A stretch of 64,000 nt of DNA from Bacteriovorax sp037444575. Lineage in GTDB: Bacteria; Bdellovibrionota; Bacteriovoracia; Bacteriovoracales; Bacteriovoracaceae. The notes under the pieces are model-generated. The model had not been told where the DNA came from. It worked only from the letters and a program-made list of their open reading frames with translations, and did no database searches. Below are positions 50,770-60,056 of this stretch, piece by piece. How positions within the stretch are numbered: position 1 is the first letter of the stretch; each line of letters starts with the position of its first letter. The position numbers and the translations under genes are program-made. The DNA lies in contig JBBIME010000015.1 of assembly GCA_037444575.1 (NCBI GenBank), positions 1 to 64,000 of the forward strand, read 5' to 3'.

Positions 50770-52710
50770 ATGGAACAGAATAATTATAAACGATCAATGG
50801 TCATCTCGCTTATTGGGAGACCAAACGTCGGAAAAAGTACAATTTTTAATCGCCTTATGAAAAAGGCACACAAAGCGATCACTTTTGATAAGCCAGGAGT
50901 AACTCGCGATCGCCACTACGGTATTGCCACTTTTTCAGAGCTTGGTCACGCTGAGCCAGTGGACGCGATCATGGTTGATACAGGTGGATTTTATCCGCAA
51001 AAAATAGAAGAAAACGTTCCTAAAAAACGCGATCAGATCATGAATAAATTTTTTAACATCATGACTGAACAAGCGAAGACGGCAATCCATGAGAGTGATC
51101 TTATTTTGTTTGTCGTTGATTCAAGAGAAGGGGTTCTTCCTTACGATGAAATTATTGCTGATTACATCAGAAAAGAGAAAAAACCTTTTTGGGTTTTAGT
51201 GAACAAATACGACACTGACAAACAAGAAGGCGAGGAGCTTGAGTTCTATTCTTTAGGAATTGGCGAAGAAGAAATGTTTAAGCTTTCAGCTGAACATGGT
51301 TTGGGACTTCTTGATCTGAGACTTCGTTTACACAAAGAGATCCTGAAGTTTGAAAAAGAAAAAACTCAGGAAATCTCTCTTCTTCAAAAAGGAGTCACTC
51401 CAAGAGAGAAGGTTGTCGCTCGTCTCTCTCTTATTGGTGCTCCTAACGCTGGAAAGTCGACTCTTTTAAATCTTCTTTTGGGTTCTCAGCGAGCTCTTGT
51501 AAGTGATATCCCGGGAACAACAGTTGATCCAATTGAAGGATTTTTCGATTTGTTTTTTGGAAAGCAAGCACATGAATTAGATGATGAAGTCGCATTTGCT
51601 AAAAATGATAATCTTCTCTTTCAACAATACGAAGAATTCAGATCAAACAATGCTGATCTCTATCAATCGCTAACTCAAAGTTACAACCTTGAAGAAGAAG
51701 GAACAAAGGGAAATCCTCTTTATGACGAAGAAGATTACCTAAGTCCTGAAACTCCCCTTTATGTTGATGAAGATGAAAGTGATGATATCAATTTGGATGA
51801 GGCCCTATCTGACGAAGAGCTAACTAAATATGATAACGAAGTCTACGAAACTGTTTTCACCTCAGACTTAGAAGGCGCAGAATTTAGTGACGAAGACGAA
51901 GAGTATTCTGAAGAAGATTCAGAGGAACTAGAAGCCCAAATGCAAGATGAGACTTCAGAAGATTTTTCTGCTGAAGTTGAAAAAGAAAAGTCTAGTGGAT
52001 CGCAATGGCGCTCTCTCCATTTAGTAGATACTGCAGGGATCAGACGTCAGAAATCAGTTGAAGGATTTATTGAGCAACAATCGGTTTATAGATCGCTAAG
52101 ATGTATTACTGAAAGTGATATTGTTATTGTGATGATTGATGCAACTATTGGTATTTCTCATCAAGACAGACGCCTTTTAGATATTGCCTTAGAGAAAGGA
52201 AAATCAGTTATTGTCTGTTTAAATAAAGTCGACCTTCTAAGAGAAAAACTAGTTGATGAAGCTGCTAAAAAAGAATGGATCCAAGACTTAAGAGACTCAG
52301 TGCCTTGGCTTTATTACTGTGATCTTATTCCAATCTCAGCAAAATATGGCCGACATATTGGTCAGTTAAAAGAATGTATCAAGAAAACGATCCTGGTTAG
52401 AAACCGCAATATCGGAACAGGTGTTCTCAATCGTTACGTTTATCAGTTGGTTGAAAATCATCCTGTTGCAATTAAAAATTCTGGTGGAAAGAGATTTAAA
52501 GTGAAGTATGCTTCAATGTTAAAATCAAATCCTCCAACGTTTTTATTCTTTACCAACCTGTCTAAGGGGATTCCTGATAACTATCAAAGTTATTTAAAGA
52601 ATGGCTTAAGAAAAGAATTTGCATTTGATAATACGCCGATTCACTTGATCTTTAGATCTGGTGAGGATTTAGCAAAGCGATTAAGCAAAAGAATGAAAGA
52701 AGTGACTTAA
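50770..52710 (+). CDS. der: GTPase Der (EngA) with long acidic insertion in the second G domain
   Basis: A 646-residue protein; usual Der is 430-490. The first G domain is normal: GRPNVGKST, GVTRDRHY, DTGGF, NKYD. The second has G1 GAPNAGKST (from residue 223), G2 GTTVDPIEG (near 250), then about 140 extra residues before G3 DTAGIRR (Asp420), G4 NKVD and a C-terminal KH-like domain. The insertion is rich in Asp and Glu (EDEEYSEEDSEELEAQ) with no hydrophobic core, so it is probably disordered. The G motifs themselves look intact. Der acts in 50S subunit assembly. Confidence 0.93.
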   Translation: MEQNNYKRSMVISLIGRPNVGKSTIFNRLMKKAHKAITFDKPGVTRDRHYGIATFSELGHAEPVDAIMVDTGGFYPQKIEENVPKKRDQIMNKFFNIMTEQAKTAIHESDLILFVVDSREGVLPYDEIIADYIRKEKKPFWVLVNKYDTDKQEGEELEFYSLGIGEEEMFKLSAEHGLGLLDLRLRLHKEILKFEKEKTQEISLLQKGVTPREKVVARLSLIGAPNAGKSTLLNLLLGSQRALVSDIPGTTVDPIEGFFDLFFGKQAHELDDEVAFAKNDNLLFQQYEEFRSNNADLYQSLTQSYNLEEEGTKGNPLYDEEDYLSPETPLYVDEDESDDINLDEALSDEELTKYDNEVYETVFTSDLEGAEFSDEDEEYSEEDSEELEAQMQDETSEDFSAEVEKEKSSGSQWRSLHLVDTAGIRRQKSVEGFIEQQSVYRSLRCITESDIVIVMIDATIGISHQDRRLLDIALEKGKSVIVCLNKVDLLREKLVDEAAKKEWIQDLRDSVPWLYYCDLIPISAKYGRHIGQLKECIKKTILVRNRNIGTGVLNRYVYQLVENHPVAIKNSGGKRFKVKYASMLKSNPPTFLFFTNLSKGIPDNYQSYLKNGLRKEFAFDNTPIHLIFRSGEDLAKRLSKRMKEVT

Positions 52711-52721
52711 TTTAAAATGAG

Positions 52722-52747
52722 AAGGCCCCAGAAATGGGGCCTTTTTT
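52722..52747 (+). terminator. Rho-independent terminator after der
   Basis: A nine-base-pair stem, AAGGCCCCA/TGGGGCCTT (52722-52730, 52735-52743), loop GAAA, followed by T-tract. It closes the rnc-era-der unit 12 bases after the der stop, and may also serve the minus-strand barrel gene. Confidence 0.9.
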
Positions 52748-52781
52748 ATTTGCGGTTGCGAAACCAAAAGTATAGTGGCAC

Positions 52782-53579
52782 CTACCAGTTAAAGACGTAG
52801 CTAACCATTGTGCTGTAAGCGTTCCCACTTAAGTTATCAAACCCGTATCCACCAGGGTTTTTTGGAGCGTACTTTTGTGTGTTTTTATCCGGGAAATTTA
52901 CCGCGTGAATTAAAAATTCTAAACCAATATAAGATTCTTTTAACTCAATTGGAAACTCTAACCCAAAACCGAGTCCAAAGCCTAAACCGCCCCCAATATC
53001 TCTAGGAAGTTGGCTTTGGTCTGTATATCTATTTGTTTCATACCAGTACTCCATTCGCCCAATTAAATAAGGGTTAGAGTAGGTGATCGCTGTTCCTAAA
53101 TTGGCCGTTTCAATATAGTAGCGATAACTGAAAAATACCCGAAGCATACTTACGTCAACAAGCCCTGGAGCTGTAGTTGCATTTGGGAAACCTAACACTG
53201 GATCTTTTAAAAACATAGAATGTTTGGAAAACTCAAGGCCCAGCCCCAGTGCTGTTTGAAAATCTTTAAAGAAAGTAAAACTTAACCCAAATGAAGGCGG
53301 TTGGTTTTGGTAGGCAATCCCTCTATTTCCATCAAAAGTAGTAAGTCCTAAAGAAGCATTAAATGAAAAGAAACGCCCGTAGCGGTAAAAACGCTCATCT
53401 TCAACAACTTTTGCGTTTTCTATATCCTCATTAAAATCAGTAAAGATATCTCCACCAATATTTAAATCATCATCATCGGCAGAAAAAATATCGTTGGCCG
53501 CTTCTTGAGCAAAGGCAATCGTAGGAATTGTGCTTCCAAGAGACAGGAGTAATGAAAGAGATAAAATTAGTTTTTTCAT
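52782..53579 (-). CDS. Outer-membrane beta-barrel protein
   Basis: A 265-residue protein with signal peptide (cleavage near AFAQEA), an acidic stretch FSADDDDLNIGGD, then FFSFNASLGLTTFDG and repeated amphipathic strands (LGFGLGFGLEFPIE, YIGLEFLIHAV) ending in VSYVFNW with an aromatic last residue. About ten strands are expected. It overlaps the gene upstream of it by four bases (ATGA), so these barrels are made together. Function unknown; an OmpW/porin-like or structural protein. Confidence 0.72.
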   Translation of the reverse strand: MKKLILSLSLLLSLGSTIPTIAFAQEAANDIFSADDDDLNIGGDIFTDFNEDIENAKVVEDERFYRYGRFFSFNASLGLTTFDGNRGIAYQNQPPSFGLSFTFFKDFQTALGLGLEFSKHSMFLKDPVLGFPNATTAPGLVDVSMLRVFFSYRYYIETANLGTAITYSNPYLIGRMEYWYETNRYTDQSQLPRDIGGGLGFGLGFGLEFPIELKESYIGLEFLIHAVNFPDKNTQKYAPKNPGGYGFDNLSGNAYSTMVSYVFNW

Positions 53580-54067
53580 AGGTAAAAATGAATCGCAGAT
53601 ACAATAAAATTATTTCCCAGAGTTTGAAAAACAAAATCTTTTTTCTTATAGGCCGAAGCTCCAAACTCAAAACTAAATCCAAGAGACTGAAGACCTGAGA
53701 AGTGAAATTCACTTCCTAAGCTTAAATCAAACTGGAACCCTGAGTAGTTTGTCTGATTAATTTTATTACTTAGAAGTGCCCCCATGCCAGCAAAATAAAA
53801 ATTAAGTTGAGGTTCTTCGAAGATATTGCGGTAAATCTTTAAACCGACACCATATCCACCATTATTTTGGTCAGTTGAGAGTCCAAAAAGACCACCAAAA
53901 GCAAAAGATCTGTTTTTTTGAACTTTAAAAGAAAGAGCAGGGAAGTCATTTTTGAGCTGATTGCTCATTCCTAGCCCTAAACGGTTTAGTTTTTCTAAGG
54001 CCATAGCGGAGTTACAAAGAATAGAAAGTGAGAATACGGCAATGAGAATCTTCACTTTATTGAGCAT
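53576..54067 (-). CDS. Small outer-membrane barrel protein
   Basis: A 163-residue protein with signal peptide (MLNKVKILIAVFSLSILCNSAMA), LNRLGLGMSNQLKNDFPALSF at the N terminus and a glycine/aromatic strand pattern ending in VSAIHFYL. Eight or so strands can be drawn. It is the first gene of a two-gene unit with the larger barrel. It is divergent from the yfgM-bamB pair. Confidence 0.68.
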   Translation of the reverse strand: MLNKVKILIAVFSLSILCNSAMALEKLNRLGLGMSNQLKNDFPALSFKVQKNRSFAFGGLFGLSTDQNNGGYGVGLKIYRNIFEEPQLNFYFAGMGALLSNKINQTNYSGFQFDLSLGSEFHFSGLQSLGFSFEFGASAYKKKDFVFQTLGNNFIVSAIHFYL

Positions 54068-54134
54068 AGAAATCCTTCCTTGGGATGCATCTAGTTAATT
54101 GAGCTTTTTTTTATTGTAACGAACCTCTCTATTT

Positions 54135-54163
54135 TTGACAACTTAACAAAGGCTTTTTAGAAT
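54135..54163 (+). promoter_or_regulatory. Sigma-70-type promoter for yfgM-bamB
   Basis: A perfect -35 TTGACA (54135-54140), exactly 17 bases, then a -10 TAGAAT (54158-54163, one mismatch from TATAAT). The start would be near 54170, leaving a 35-base leader before the ATG at 54206. It is the best consensus promoter seen in the window. Confidence 0.65.
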
Positions 54164-54205
54164 GAGTTTTATTTTATTTTTAAACCTTTTAACCAGAGTT
54201 TTACG

Positions 54206-54874
54206 ATGTCAAACACCACAACAACACCTAACCGTAGTATTAATCAAATTATTAATGATGGAGATGTCGCTCAAGTCGTATCAAAAAATAAAAATGCGTT
54301 GATCGCGATTCTTGTAGGAATTTTAGTGGCCGTGGTTGGCTTCGGGCTTTATTCAACTTTAGCGGATAAATCTAAAGCAGAATTCAATACTAAGATTTAT
54401 GCATTTGAATCAGGATCTCTTAAAAATTTTAATGATAAGAGTGATCCAAAAACTCTTGTTACCGAAGTTAAAAATCTTCATAAGGAAATTGGAAACTATT
54501 CAGGACTTGTTCCTGTTATTATAAAATCAAGTGATCTTTTAATGGGGCAACAGCATCTCAATGAAGCACTCGAAGTTCTCACAATTGGACAACTAGTTGC
54601 CAAAAACGAATATGCTGAATATTTCATTTTAAGTCGTCTTGCTGTTGTTTACGAAGATTTGGGACAAGATCAAAAAGCAATTGAGACACTTGAGAAAATG
54701 AATTCAAAATCACTTAAAGTATTCGAGGGCAAAAATTATTTGGACCTTGGTCGCCTTTATTTAAAACTAGGTAACAAGGAAAAAGCTAAGGCAAGTTTCA
54801 CTTATGTTGTAGAAAAAGCAAAAGACGATAGTGAATTTGTTAAAATCGCTAAGCTTTATCTCTCAAAAATGTAA
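54206..54874 (+). CDS. YfgM-like TPR inner-membrane protein
   Basis: A 222-residue protein with a short cytoplasmic N terminus, one membrane segment (about 31-50, ALIAILVGILVAVVGFGLY) and a periplasmic TPR-like region (HLNEALEVLTIGQLVAKNE, YLDLGRLYLKLGNKEKAKA). The layout and position before bamB match YfgM, an ancillary protein at the Sec translocon. It follows der, as in E. coli, with only two barrel genes inserted on the other strand. It is preceded by a strong promoter. Confidence 0.78.
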   Translation: MSNTTTTPNRSINQIINDGDVAQVVSKNKNALIAILVGILVAVVGFGLYSTLADKSKAEFNTKIYAFESGSLKNFNDKSDPKTLVTEVKNLHKEIGNYSGLVPVIIKSSDLLMGQQHLNEALEVLTIGQLVAKNEYAEYFILSRLAVVYEDLGQDQKAIETLEKMNSKSLKVFEGKNYLDLGRLYLKLGNKEKAKASFTYVVEKAKDDSEFVKIAKLYLSKM

Positions 54875-54899
54875 GTAAAAAATTTAACTTGGTAAAAAA

Positions 54900-56021
54900 A
54901 TGAATAAAATTTTGAATCTTTTGATTGTTTCTATGCTTCTTACATCCTGTTCAGGAATGAAGTCCTATCTTCCACAAGGGGAGACACCAAAAGTGACAAA
55001 ATTCTCTCCGATTTGGATTAAGGATTTGGATCCAGCTTACGAGTCGGGAAATCTTCCGATTGCTCTTCAATCGCCACTTATTCATGAAGGAATTGTTTAC
55101 GTAGGTAACAATTCTGGATTAATGGAAGCCTATGAGCTTGAAAATGGAAAGCCTGTCTGGAGTGAATTTGATGGATCAACCTATCATTCAGCACCAGTTG
55201 TCTTTAAAGATCAAGTTGTTTACGGAACGGTTCAAGGGAGAGTTATCTCTCGTCACTATACAACTGGGAAAATTAAATACAGTGTGGATTTAGGGGCTTC
55301 AATTGAAACAAAAGGTGTCCTGTACCAAGGGAGAATTTTCTTTCATCTAAGAAATCATCAGGTCTTTTGTCTAGATGCAGAGACTGGGAAAATTCTCTGG
55401 GGATATAAGCGTTCAGTGCCTTATCTGACAACACTTCAAAGAGCTTCTGTTCCAGTTGTTTACAAGGATAAAATATTAGTAGGACTTGCCGATGGAACTT
55501 TAGTCGCACTTTCTATTGATGAAGGCGTTTTGTTGTACGAATCGAAATTATCGACAGCTGCTAAGTTTGTAGACGTGGATAATGCTGCTTTTGTTTTAAA
55601 CGATAAAGTTTATATTGGAGCTGTTGGCGGACCTCTTTCGATTCTTGATCCCAATACTGGAAAAATTTTAAGAAAAGGGGAATTCGTTGCTTCTAGAGCG
55701 CCTTACATGCTTCCAAATTCAAAAGAACAACTTCTTTTTGGAACTCCAACAGGGGAGTTAGTTCTTACAGATATTAATCTTAATGTGCTAAATAAAGCGA
55801 AAATTTCTTCAGGTGTAATCACTTCAATTGTCCCTTATAAGCAGGGACTTGCTGTTTCAACAACTGCCGGAGAAATTCTTTATGTTGATACTAAGACATT
55901 AAATGTCACAGAAAAATTTCATCTTGGACATGCGTATTCAGCAGTCTTTGGCGATATGGACAGCAAAGAAAACTACCTGGCGGTACTTTCTTCACGCAAT
56001 CGTCTGTTCACATTTCACTAG
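54900..56021 (+). CDS. bamB: BamB-like PQQ-propeller lipoprotein
   Basis: A 373-residue protein with signal and lipobox LTSC (Cys17) and eight-blade beta-propeller repeats (GNNSGLMEAYELENGKPVW, GTVQGRVISRHYTTGKIKY, CLDAETGKILWGY, GGPLSILDPNTGKIL). BamB is the outer-membrane assembly lipoprotein that helps fold barrel proteins, and YfgM and Der genes lie upstream in the same order as in E. coli. It overlaps the converging gene by four bases with no terminator between. Confidence 0.82.
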   Translation: MNKILNLLIVSMLLTSCSGMKSYLPQGETPKVTKFSPIWIKDLDPAYESGNLPIALQSPLIHEGIVYVGNNSGLMEAYELENGKPVWSEFDGSTYHSAPVVFKDQVVYGTVQGRVISRHYTTGKIKYSVDLGASIETKGVLYQGRIFFHLRNHQVFCLDAETGKILWGYKRSVPYLTTLQRASVPVVYKDKILVGLADGTLVALSIDEGVLLYESKLSTAAKFVDVDNAAFVLNDKVYIGAVGGPLSILDPNTGKILRKGEFVASRAPYMLPNSKEQLLFGTPTGELVLTDINLNVLNKAKISSGVITSIVPYKQGLAVSTTAGEILYVDTKTLNVTEKFHLGHAYSAVFGDMDSKENYLAVLSSRNRLFTFH

Positions 56022-56941
56022 TGTGATTCTTTGATGTACTCAAAGTATTGATTTGCCCATTTGACGTTTAATCTTGTCATAACTTCTCCTGCATAAGGAG
56101 TAGACTTTTCATTGTCACCAATTGAAGCGATTGATCTTCCTGGTGTTTTAGTTTGTTTTTCCAATGAAGTTGTCAGGGCCATATTAGAAAAGATTGTCGT
56201 TTTTAAAAGAGTATTCATGTTTGAAGGGGCAGCTTCAAATTTATTATTTTTTATATGAGTGATTAAGTTCTCATAAATATAATAATTATCACTTACTCCA
56301 TATTCACAAAGTTCTCTGATTTCTGAATAGGTTTTGCTCAAATGAATATCGATAGCTTTATGAACTAATTCATTTACTGCAGCTTCTGTCATAGGAGATT
56401 TTGAGCTCCTGATAATGTCGACAACTTTTGGTGTCGTTTCTTCCTTGGATAAAGGCAAGAGAAGTTCAGGGTGACTTGCTACAAAACTATCTTCTGAATA
56501 TCTTGTTGAGTCGTAAGTAAATTTTTTGTTTTGATATTTTCCATCGTAAGTACTTTGCGTCTTTTCATTATGACGAAGAAGACTTGTATGGAAGTTCGGG
56601 CAAATAGAAACAGTTGGTGCATATTCAGCAGAATACTTTTTTAGAGTTTCATATTGGGCAAAGAGAGTTAAAAAATAGAGTTTTTTATTTGTAGGATTTC
56701 CCTCTTTCTCCTGTTCTTTGATTTCTGGTGTAGTAGATACAGAAGCAGGGGCACGGCCTTCAGTTTTATAAGGAACTGGAGCAAATTTAAAATCTGCCGT
56801 TTTAATTTCTGGAACTTGGTTTTTACTGAAAGATTTAGGCGTATATCTGGCCATTTTTTGCTGGTAGCTTTCTGGACCTGCACATGAAGCAAGGAGTGTT
56901 GCAGTTACAAACATAATTGGTGTTATTTTTCTAGTTTTCAT
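56018..56941 (-). CDS. Lipoprotein of unknown function
   Basis: A 307-residue protein started at the ATG at 56941 with GGGAG upstream. It has a signal and lipobox LASC followed by AGPES, and a Pro/Lys-rich linker. The mature part is helical with scattered Cys (ICPNF, LCEYG). I recognise no domain. It converges on bamB with a four-base overlap at the stop codons, so read-through antisense between the two is possible. Confidence 0.65.
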   Translation of the reverse strand: MKTRKITPIMFVTATLLASCAGPESYQQKMARYTPKSFSKNQVPEIKTADFKFAPVPYKTEGRAPASVSTTPEIKEQEKEGNPTNKKLYFLTLFAQYETLKKYSAEYAPTVSICPNFHTSLLRHNEKTQSTYDGKYQNKKFTYDSTRYSEDSFVASHPELLLPLSKEETTPKVVDIIRSSKSPMTEAAVNELVHKAIDIHLSKTYSEIRELCEYGVSDNYYIYENLITHIKNNKFEAAPSNMNTLLKTTIFSNMALTTSLEKQTKTPGRSIASIGDNEKSTPYAGEVMTRLNVKWANQYFEYIKESH

Positions 56942-57063
56942 GATCGCTCCCAAGTCTCTAAAGGCTAATGGCCTTCTGGTATAGGAGTTATCGGAATGAA
57001 GGTGTAAAAATATTAGTCAAAAATGAAGGGGCAAAAATTTGTAATTTTTAATGGAGATAGATA

Positions 57064-57090
57064 CCGACAAGAAAGAACCTTTCTTGTCGG
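57064..57090 (-). terminator. Probable terminator after the polyamine pair
   Basis: A perfect twelve-base-pair stem, CCGACAAGAAAG/CTTTCTTGTCGG, with loop AAC, lies 18-44 bases after the stop of the deoxyhypusine-synthase-like gene. It lacks a long T-tract, but it is the strongest stem in the gap. Confidence 0.6.
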
Positions 57091-57107
57091 CCATTGGCAA
57101 CGGCTTG

Positions 57108-58082
57108 TTACCAGTTTAAAAGATAAGCGAAAACTAATGGAGCAACAATTGTAGCATCTGACTCAATAATATATTTTGGAGTTGTTATATCAAGTTTTCC
57201 CCATGTGATTTTTTCATTTGGAACAGCTCCTGAGTAAGAACCATAACTTGTTGTTGAATCTGAAATTTGACAGAAATAACCCCAAAGCGGAGTTTTTCTT
57301 TCTAAATCTTGCTCAAGCATAGGAACAACACAGATTGGGAAATCCCCAGCGATACCACCACCAATTTGGAAGAATCCAATTGAATTGTTAGCTGAAGTTT
57401 CAGTATACCAGTCAGCTAGTCTCATCATGGTTTGAATACCAGAGTTCATTGTGTGAACGTTTTTAATTCTTCCATCCATACAAGCTGCTGCATACATATT
57501 TCCGTTAGTAGAGTCTTCCCAACCTGGAGTATAGATTGGAAGATTTTTTTCCATCGCTGCCAGCATCCAAGAATTTTTTGGATCGATTTGGTATTCGTCT
57601 TTTAAAGCACCTGATCTTAAAACTTCCCAGAAGTAGTAGTGCGGAGGATGGCTCTCGCCGGCCTTATCTGCTTTACTCCATTCTTTATTAATTAAAGCTT
57701 CAATCTTTCTCATTGCTTCGTCTTCAGGGATACACGTGTCAGTTACACGGTTTAAACCTTTTTCAAGAAGCTTCATTTCGTCTTCTGCTGTTAATCCTCT
57801 CCAGTCCGGAATTCTGTGAAAGTGATTATGAGCAACAAGATTGTAAACATCTTCTTCTAAGTTAGCTCCTGTACAGCAGATTGCGTGAATTTTATCCTGG
57901 CGAATCATCTCCGCTAGAGATTTTCCTAATTCTGCAGTAGACATTGCTCCTGCAAGAGTTACGAACATTTTTCCACCTTTAGCGAGGTGAGTTTCCCATC
58001 CAACAGCTGCATCAACGAGGGATGCTGAGTTAAAGTGTTTGTAGTGAGTAAGCATGAATTCTGTAACTGGACCTCGTTTCAT
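57108..58082 (-). CDS. Deoxyhypusine-synthase-like protein, probable polyamine enzyme
   Basis: A 324-residue protein of the deoxyhypusine synthase family: LVDAAVGWETHLAKGGKMFVTLAGAMSTAE, ICCTGANLEEDVYNL, GWEDSTNGN, GFFQIGGGIAGDFPICV, and KITWGKLD with the enamine Lys296 equivalent, then SDATIVAPLV. Eukaryotic and archaeal enzymes modify eIF5A, which bacteria lack, so bacterial homologues probably act on free polyamines (for example homospermidine or agmatine-derived chemistry). It lies 14 bases after the arginine decarboxylase gene, so agmatine or spermidine is the likely substrate. GGAG precedes the ATG. Confidence 0.85.
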   Translation of the reverse strand: MKRGPVTEFMLTHYKHFNSASLVDAAVGWETHLAKGGKMFVTLAGAMSTAELGKSLAEMIRQDKIHAICCTGANLEEDVYNLVAHNHFHRIPDWRGLTAEDEMKLLEKGLNRVTDTCIPEDEAMRKIEALINKEWSKADKAGESHPPHYYFWEVLRSGALKDEYQIDPKNSWMLAAMEKNLPIYTPGWEDSTNGNMYAAACMDGRIKNVHTMNSGIQTMMRLADWYTETSANNSIGFFQIGGGIAGDFPICVVPMLEQDLERKTPLWGYFCQISDSTTSYGSYSGAVPNEKITWGKLDITTPKYIIESDATIVAPLVFAYLLNW

Positions 58083-58096
58083 ATTTTCTCCAATAA

Positions 58097-60025
58097 TTAG
58101 TTTTTAAGATACGTATAAGATTTCAAACATTCTTCGTAAAAATCTACCAATCGAACACCTTCTCTTGGGTTGATTTTTCCGCTAGCAATTTGTCGGTCTA
58201 TATTTTTTTTCATTGTGTAGGCCATGGCCTCAGGATTGTATTGCATAGCTGAGAGTACACTTTCAGCTGAAGATCCTTTGATCACTTCTTCGATGTAGAA
58301 GTCTGTTGGATCTTCATCGTCACAGAAAACGTGAACTTCGTTTAGTCTTCCAAATAAATTGTGAAGATCGCCCATAACATCTTGGTAAGCACCAGTTAAG
58401 AAAAGGCCTATGTAGTAGTCTTCATTACTCGTTAGTTCGTGAAGAGGAAGAAGATTTTTAGTTTCATTGATATCAATGAACTTATTTATTTTCCCATCTG
58501 AATCACATGTAATATCGACTAGAGTTCCATTGTTGTGAGGTTTAATATTTAACTTTGTAATTGGAACAATCGGAAGAAGCTGTCCAATGGCCCAAAGATC
58601 TGGCGCCGATTGGAAAATAGAGAAATTGCAAAGATACTGAGGAGCAATTGATTGAGGGATATCATAAAGATTATCCGGAATAAATTCCATGCTCGGAAGA
58701 AGCGAAGAGATCTTTTTGGTAATTTTCCAAAAAAGCGTCTCAAGTGCAGCTCGTTCCTCTAGTTTTAAGATCCCCAAACGGAAAGCATTTAAACATTCTT
58801 TTTTCATATCGAGAGCATCGTTGTAAACGTCCTGAGCGTTTTCTACATCGATAGCATCCAGAAGTTCTCTCATATTATTAACTAGACTGTGTTCTCCTGG
58901 GATTTTTGTAGTGTCGTAATCAGTAAAAGAGGTTTCAATTTTATCGATTACGTTTGTGATTACACATGAGTGACGTGCAGTAATTGCTCGTCCTGATTCA
59001 GATACGATATTTGGATGAGGAACTTTTTCAGCATCACAAATTTCTTTTAGAAGATAAACGATGTCTGAAGCGTAGTCGTTTAGTTTATAGTTAACTGATG
59101 AATCACTTGTTGATTGAGACCCATCATAATCAACACCAAGACCACCGCCAACATCGAAATACTCTAAAGGCGCTCCAAGTTGTGAAAGTTTTGTGAAAAT
59201 GCGCGCGCCTTCGCGAACAACTTCTTTAATTGTTCTGATGTCGGTTACTTGAGAACCAACATGGAAGTGAAATAGTTTAAGTGAGTTTAATGAGCCCTCA
59301 TCTTTTAAGATTTGAATAGCTGTCAGCATTTCGGCGATTGTTAGACCGAATTTTGCTTTTTCTCCACCTGACTCGGCCCATTTTCCTGAACCTTTGATAG
59401 TAATCTTTGCTCTTAAACCAATCATTGGTTCAATGTTCATTTCTCTAGAAAGTTTTAGAATTTTATAAAGTTCAGAAAACTTCTCGATAACGACGATAAC
59501 TTTTCTTCCAAGTTTATTTCCTAAAAGAGCAAGTCGAAGATAATCTTCGTCTTTGTAACCGTTTAAAACAGTGAGAGCATGAAGGTTGTCATTGAAGGCA
59601 AGAACTGAAAGAAGTTCTGGTTTTGAGCCTGCTTCAAGACCGTAGTTGTAAGGAGTCCCTGCATCGACAATTTCTTCTACAACTTCGCGCATCTGGTTTA
59701 CTTTTATTGGGTAAACTCCAGTGTATTTTCCGTTGTAGTTAGCTTCTTTGATAACGTCTCTAAAAGTTTCATTTAAAACTTTTACTTGAGAGCGAAGAAT
59801 GTCGTGAAATCTGACAACAATAGGGAAAGGAATATTCTGAGCCTTCATTTCCTCTAGAACTTCAGCGATATCAATGCGTGGACCATTTTCATCTTGGTTT
59901 GGAAGAACGCAAAGATGCCCTTGATCGTTTATATCAAAATAACCATCTCCCCATCGGCTGATGTGATAAGTCTCATCGGCCTCTTCTTTAGACCAGGGAA
60001 TGTTTTCGACGACTTTATTATTCAT
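58097..60025 (-). CDS. speA: Biosynthetic arginine decarboxylase
   Basis: A 642-residue fold-III PLP enzyme making agmatine from arginine. PLP Lys108 lies in GVYPIKVNQ; GSKPELLSVLA, FHFHVGSQVTDI, DVGGGLGVDYDG, SESGRAITAR and CDSDG follow, and length fits SpeA. GAGGA lies upstream of the ATG and a perfect palindrome just before it. It is coupled by 14 bases to the deoxyhypusine-synthase-like gene, pointing to polyamine biosynthesis. No agmatinase gene is in the window. Confidence 0.93.
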   Translation of the reverse strand: MNNKVVENIPWSKEEADETYHISRWGDGYFDINDQGHLCVLPNQDENGPRIDIAEVLEEMKAQNIPFPIVVRFHDILRSQVKVLNETFRDVIKEANYNGKYTGVYPIKVNQMREVVEEIVDAGTPYNYGLEAGSKPELLSVLAFNDNLHALTVLNGYKDEDYLRLALLGNKLGRKVIVVIEKFSELYKILKLSREMNIEPMIGLRAKITIKGSGKWAESGGEKAKFGLTIAEMLTAIQILKDEGSLNSLKLFHFHVGSQVTDIRTIKEVVREGARIFTKLSQLGAPLEYFDVGGGLGVDYDGSQSTSDSSVNYKLNDYASDIVYLLKEICDAEKVPHPNIVSESGRAITARHSCVITNVIDKIETSFTDYDTTKIPGEHSLVNNMRELLDAIDVENAQDVYNDALDMKKECLNAFRLGILKLEERAALETLFWKITKKISSLLPSMEFIPDNLYDIPQSIAPQYLCNFSIFQSAPDLWAIGQLLPIVPITKLNIKPHNNGTLVDITCDSDGKINKFIDINETKNLLPLHELTSNEDYYIGLFLTGAYQDVMGDLHNLFGRLNEVHVFCDDEDPTDFYIEEVIKGSSAESVLSAMQYNPEAMAYTMKKNIDRQIASGKINPREGVRLVDFYEECLKSYTYLKN

Positions 60026-60040
60026 TTCAATTTCCTCAAG

Positions 60041-60056
60041 ACCCTAAATTTAGGGT
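60041..60056. promoter_or_regulatory. Perfect palindrome before speA
   Basis: ACCCTAAATTTAGGGT is a 16-base perfect palindrome 15-31 bases upstream of the speA ATG on the coding strand. Being short with no loop, it is more like an operator for a dimeric regulator than an RNA hairpin. The half AATTTAGGG recurs before the ATP-grasp phosphotransferase gene (about 9431-9442). Confidence 0.5.
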
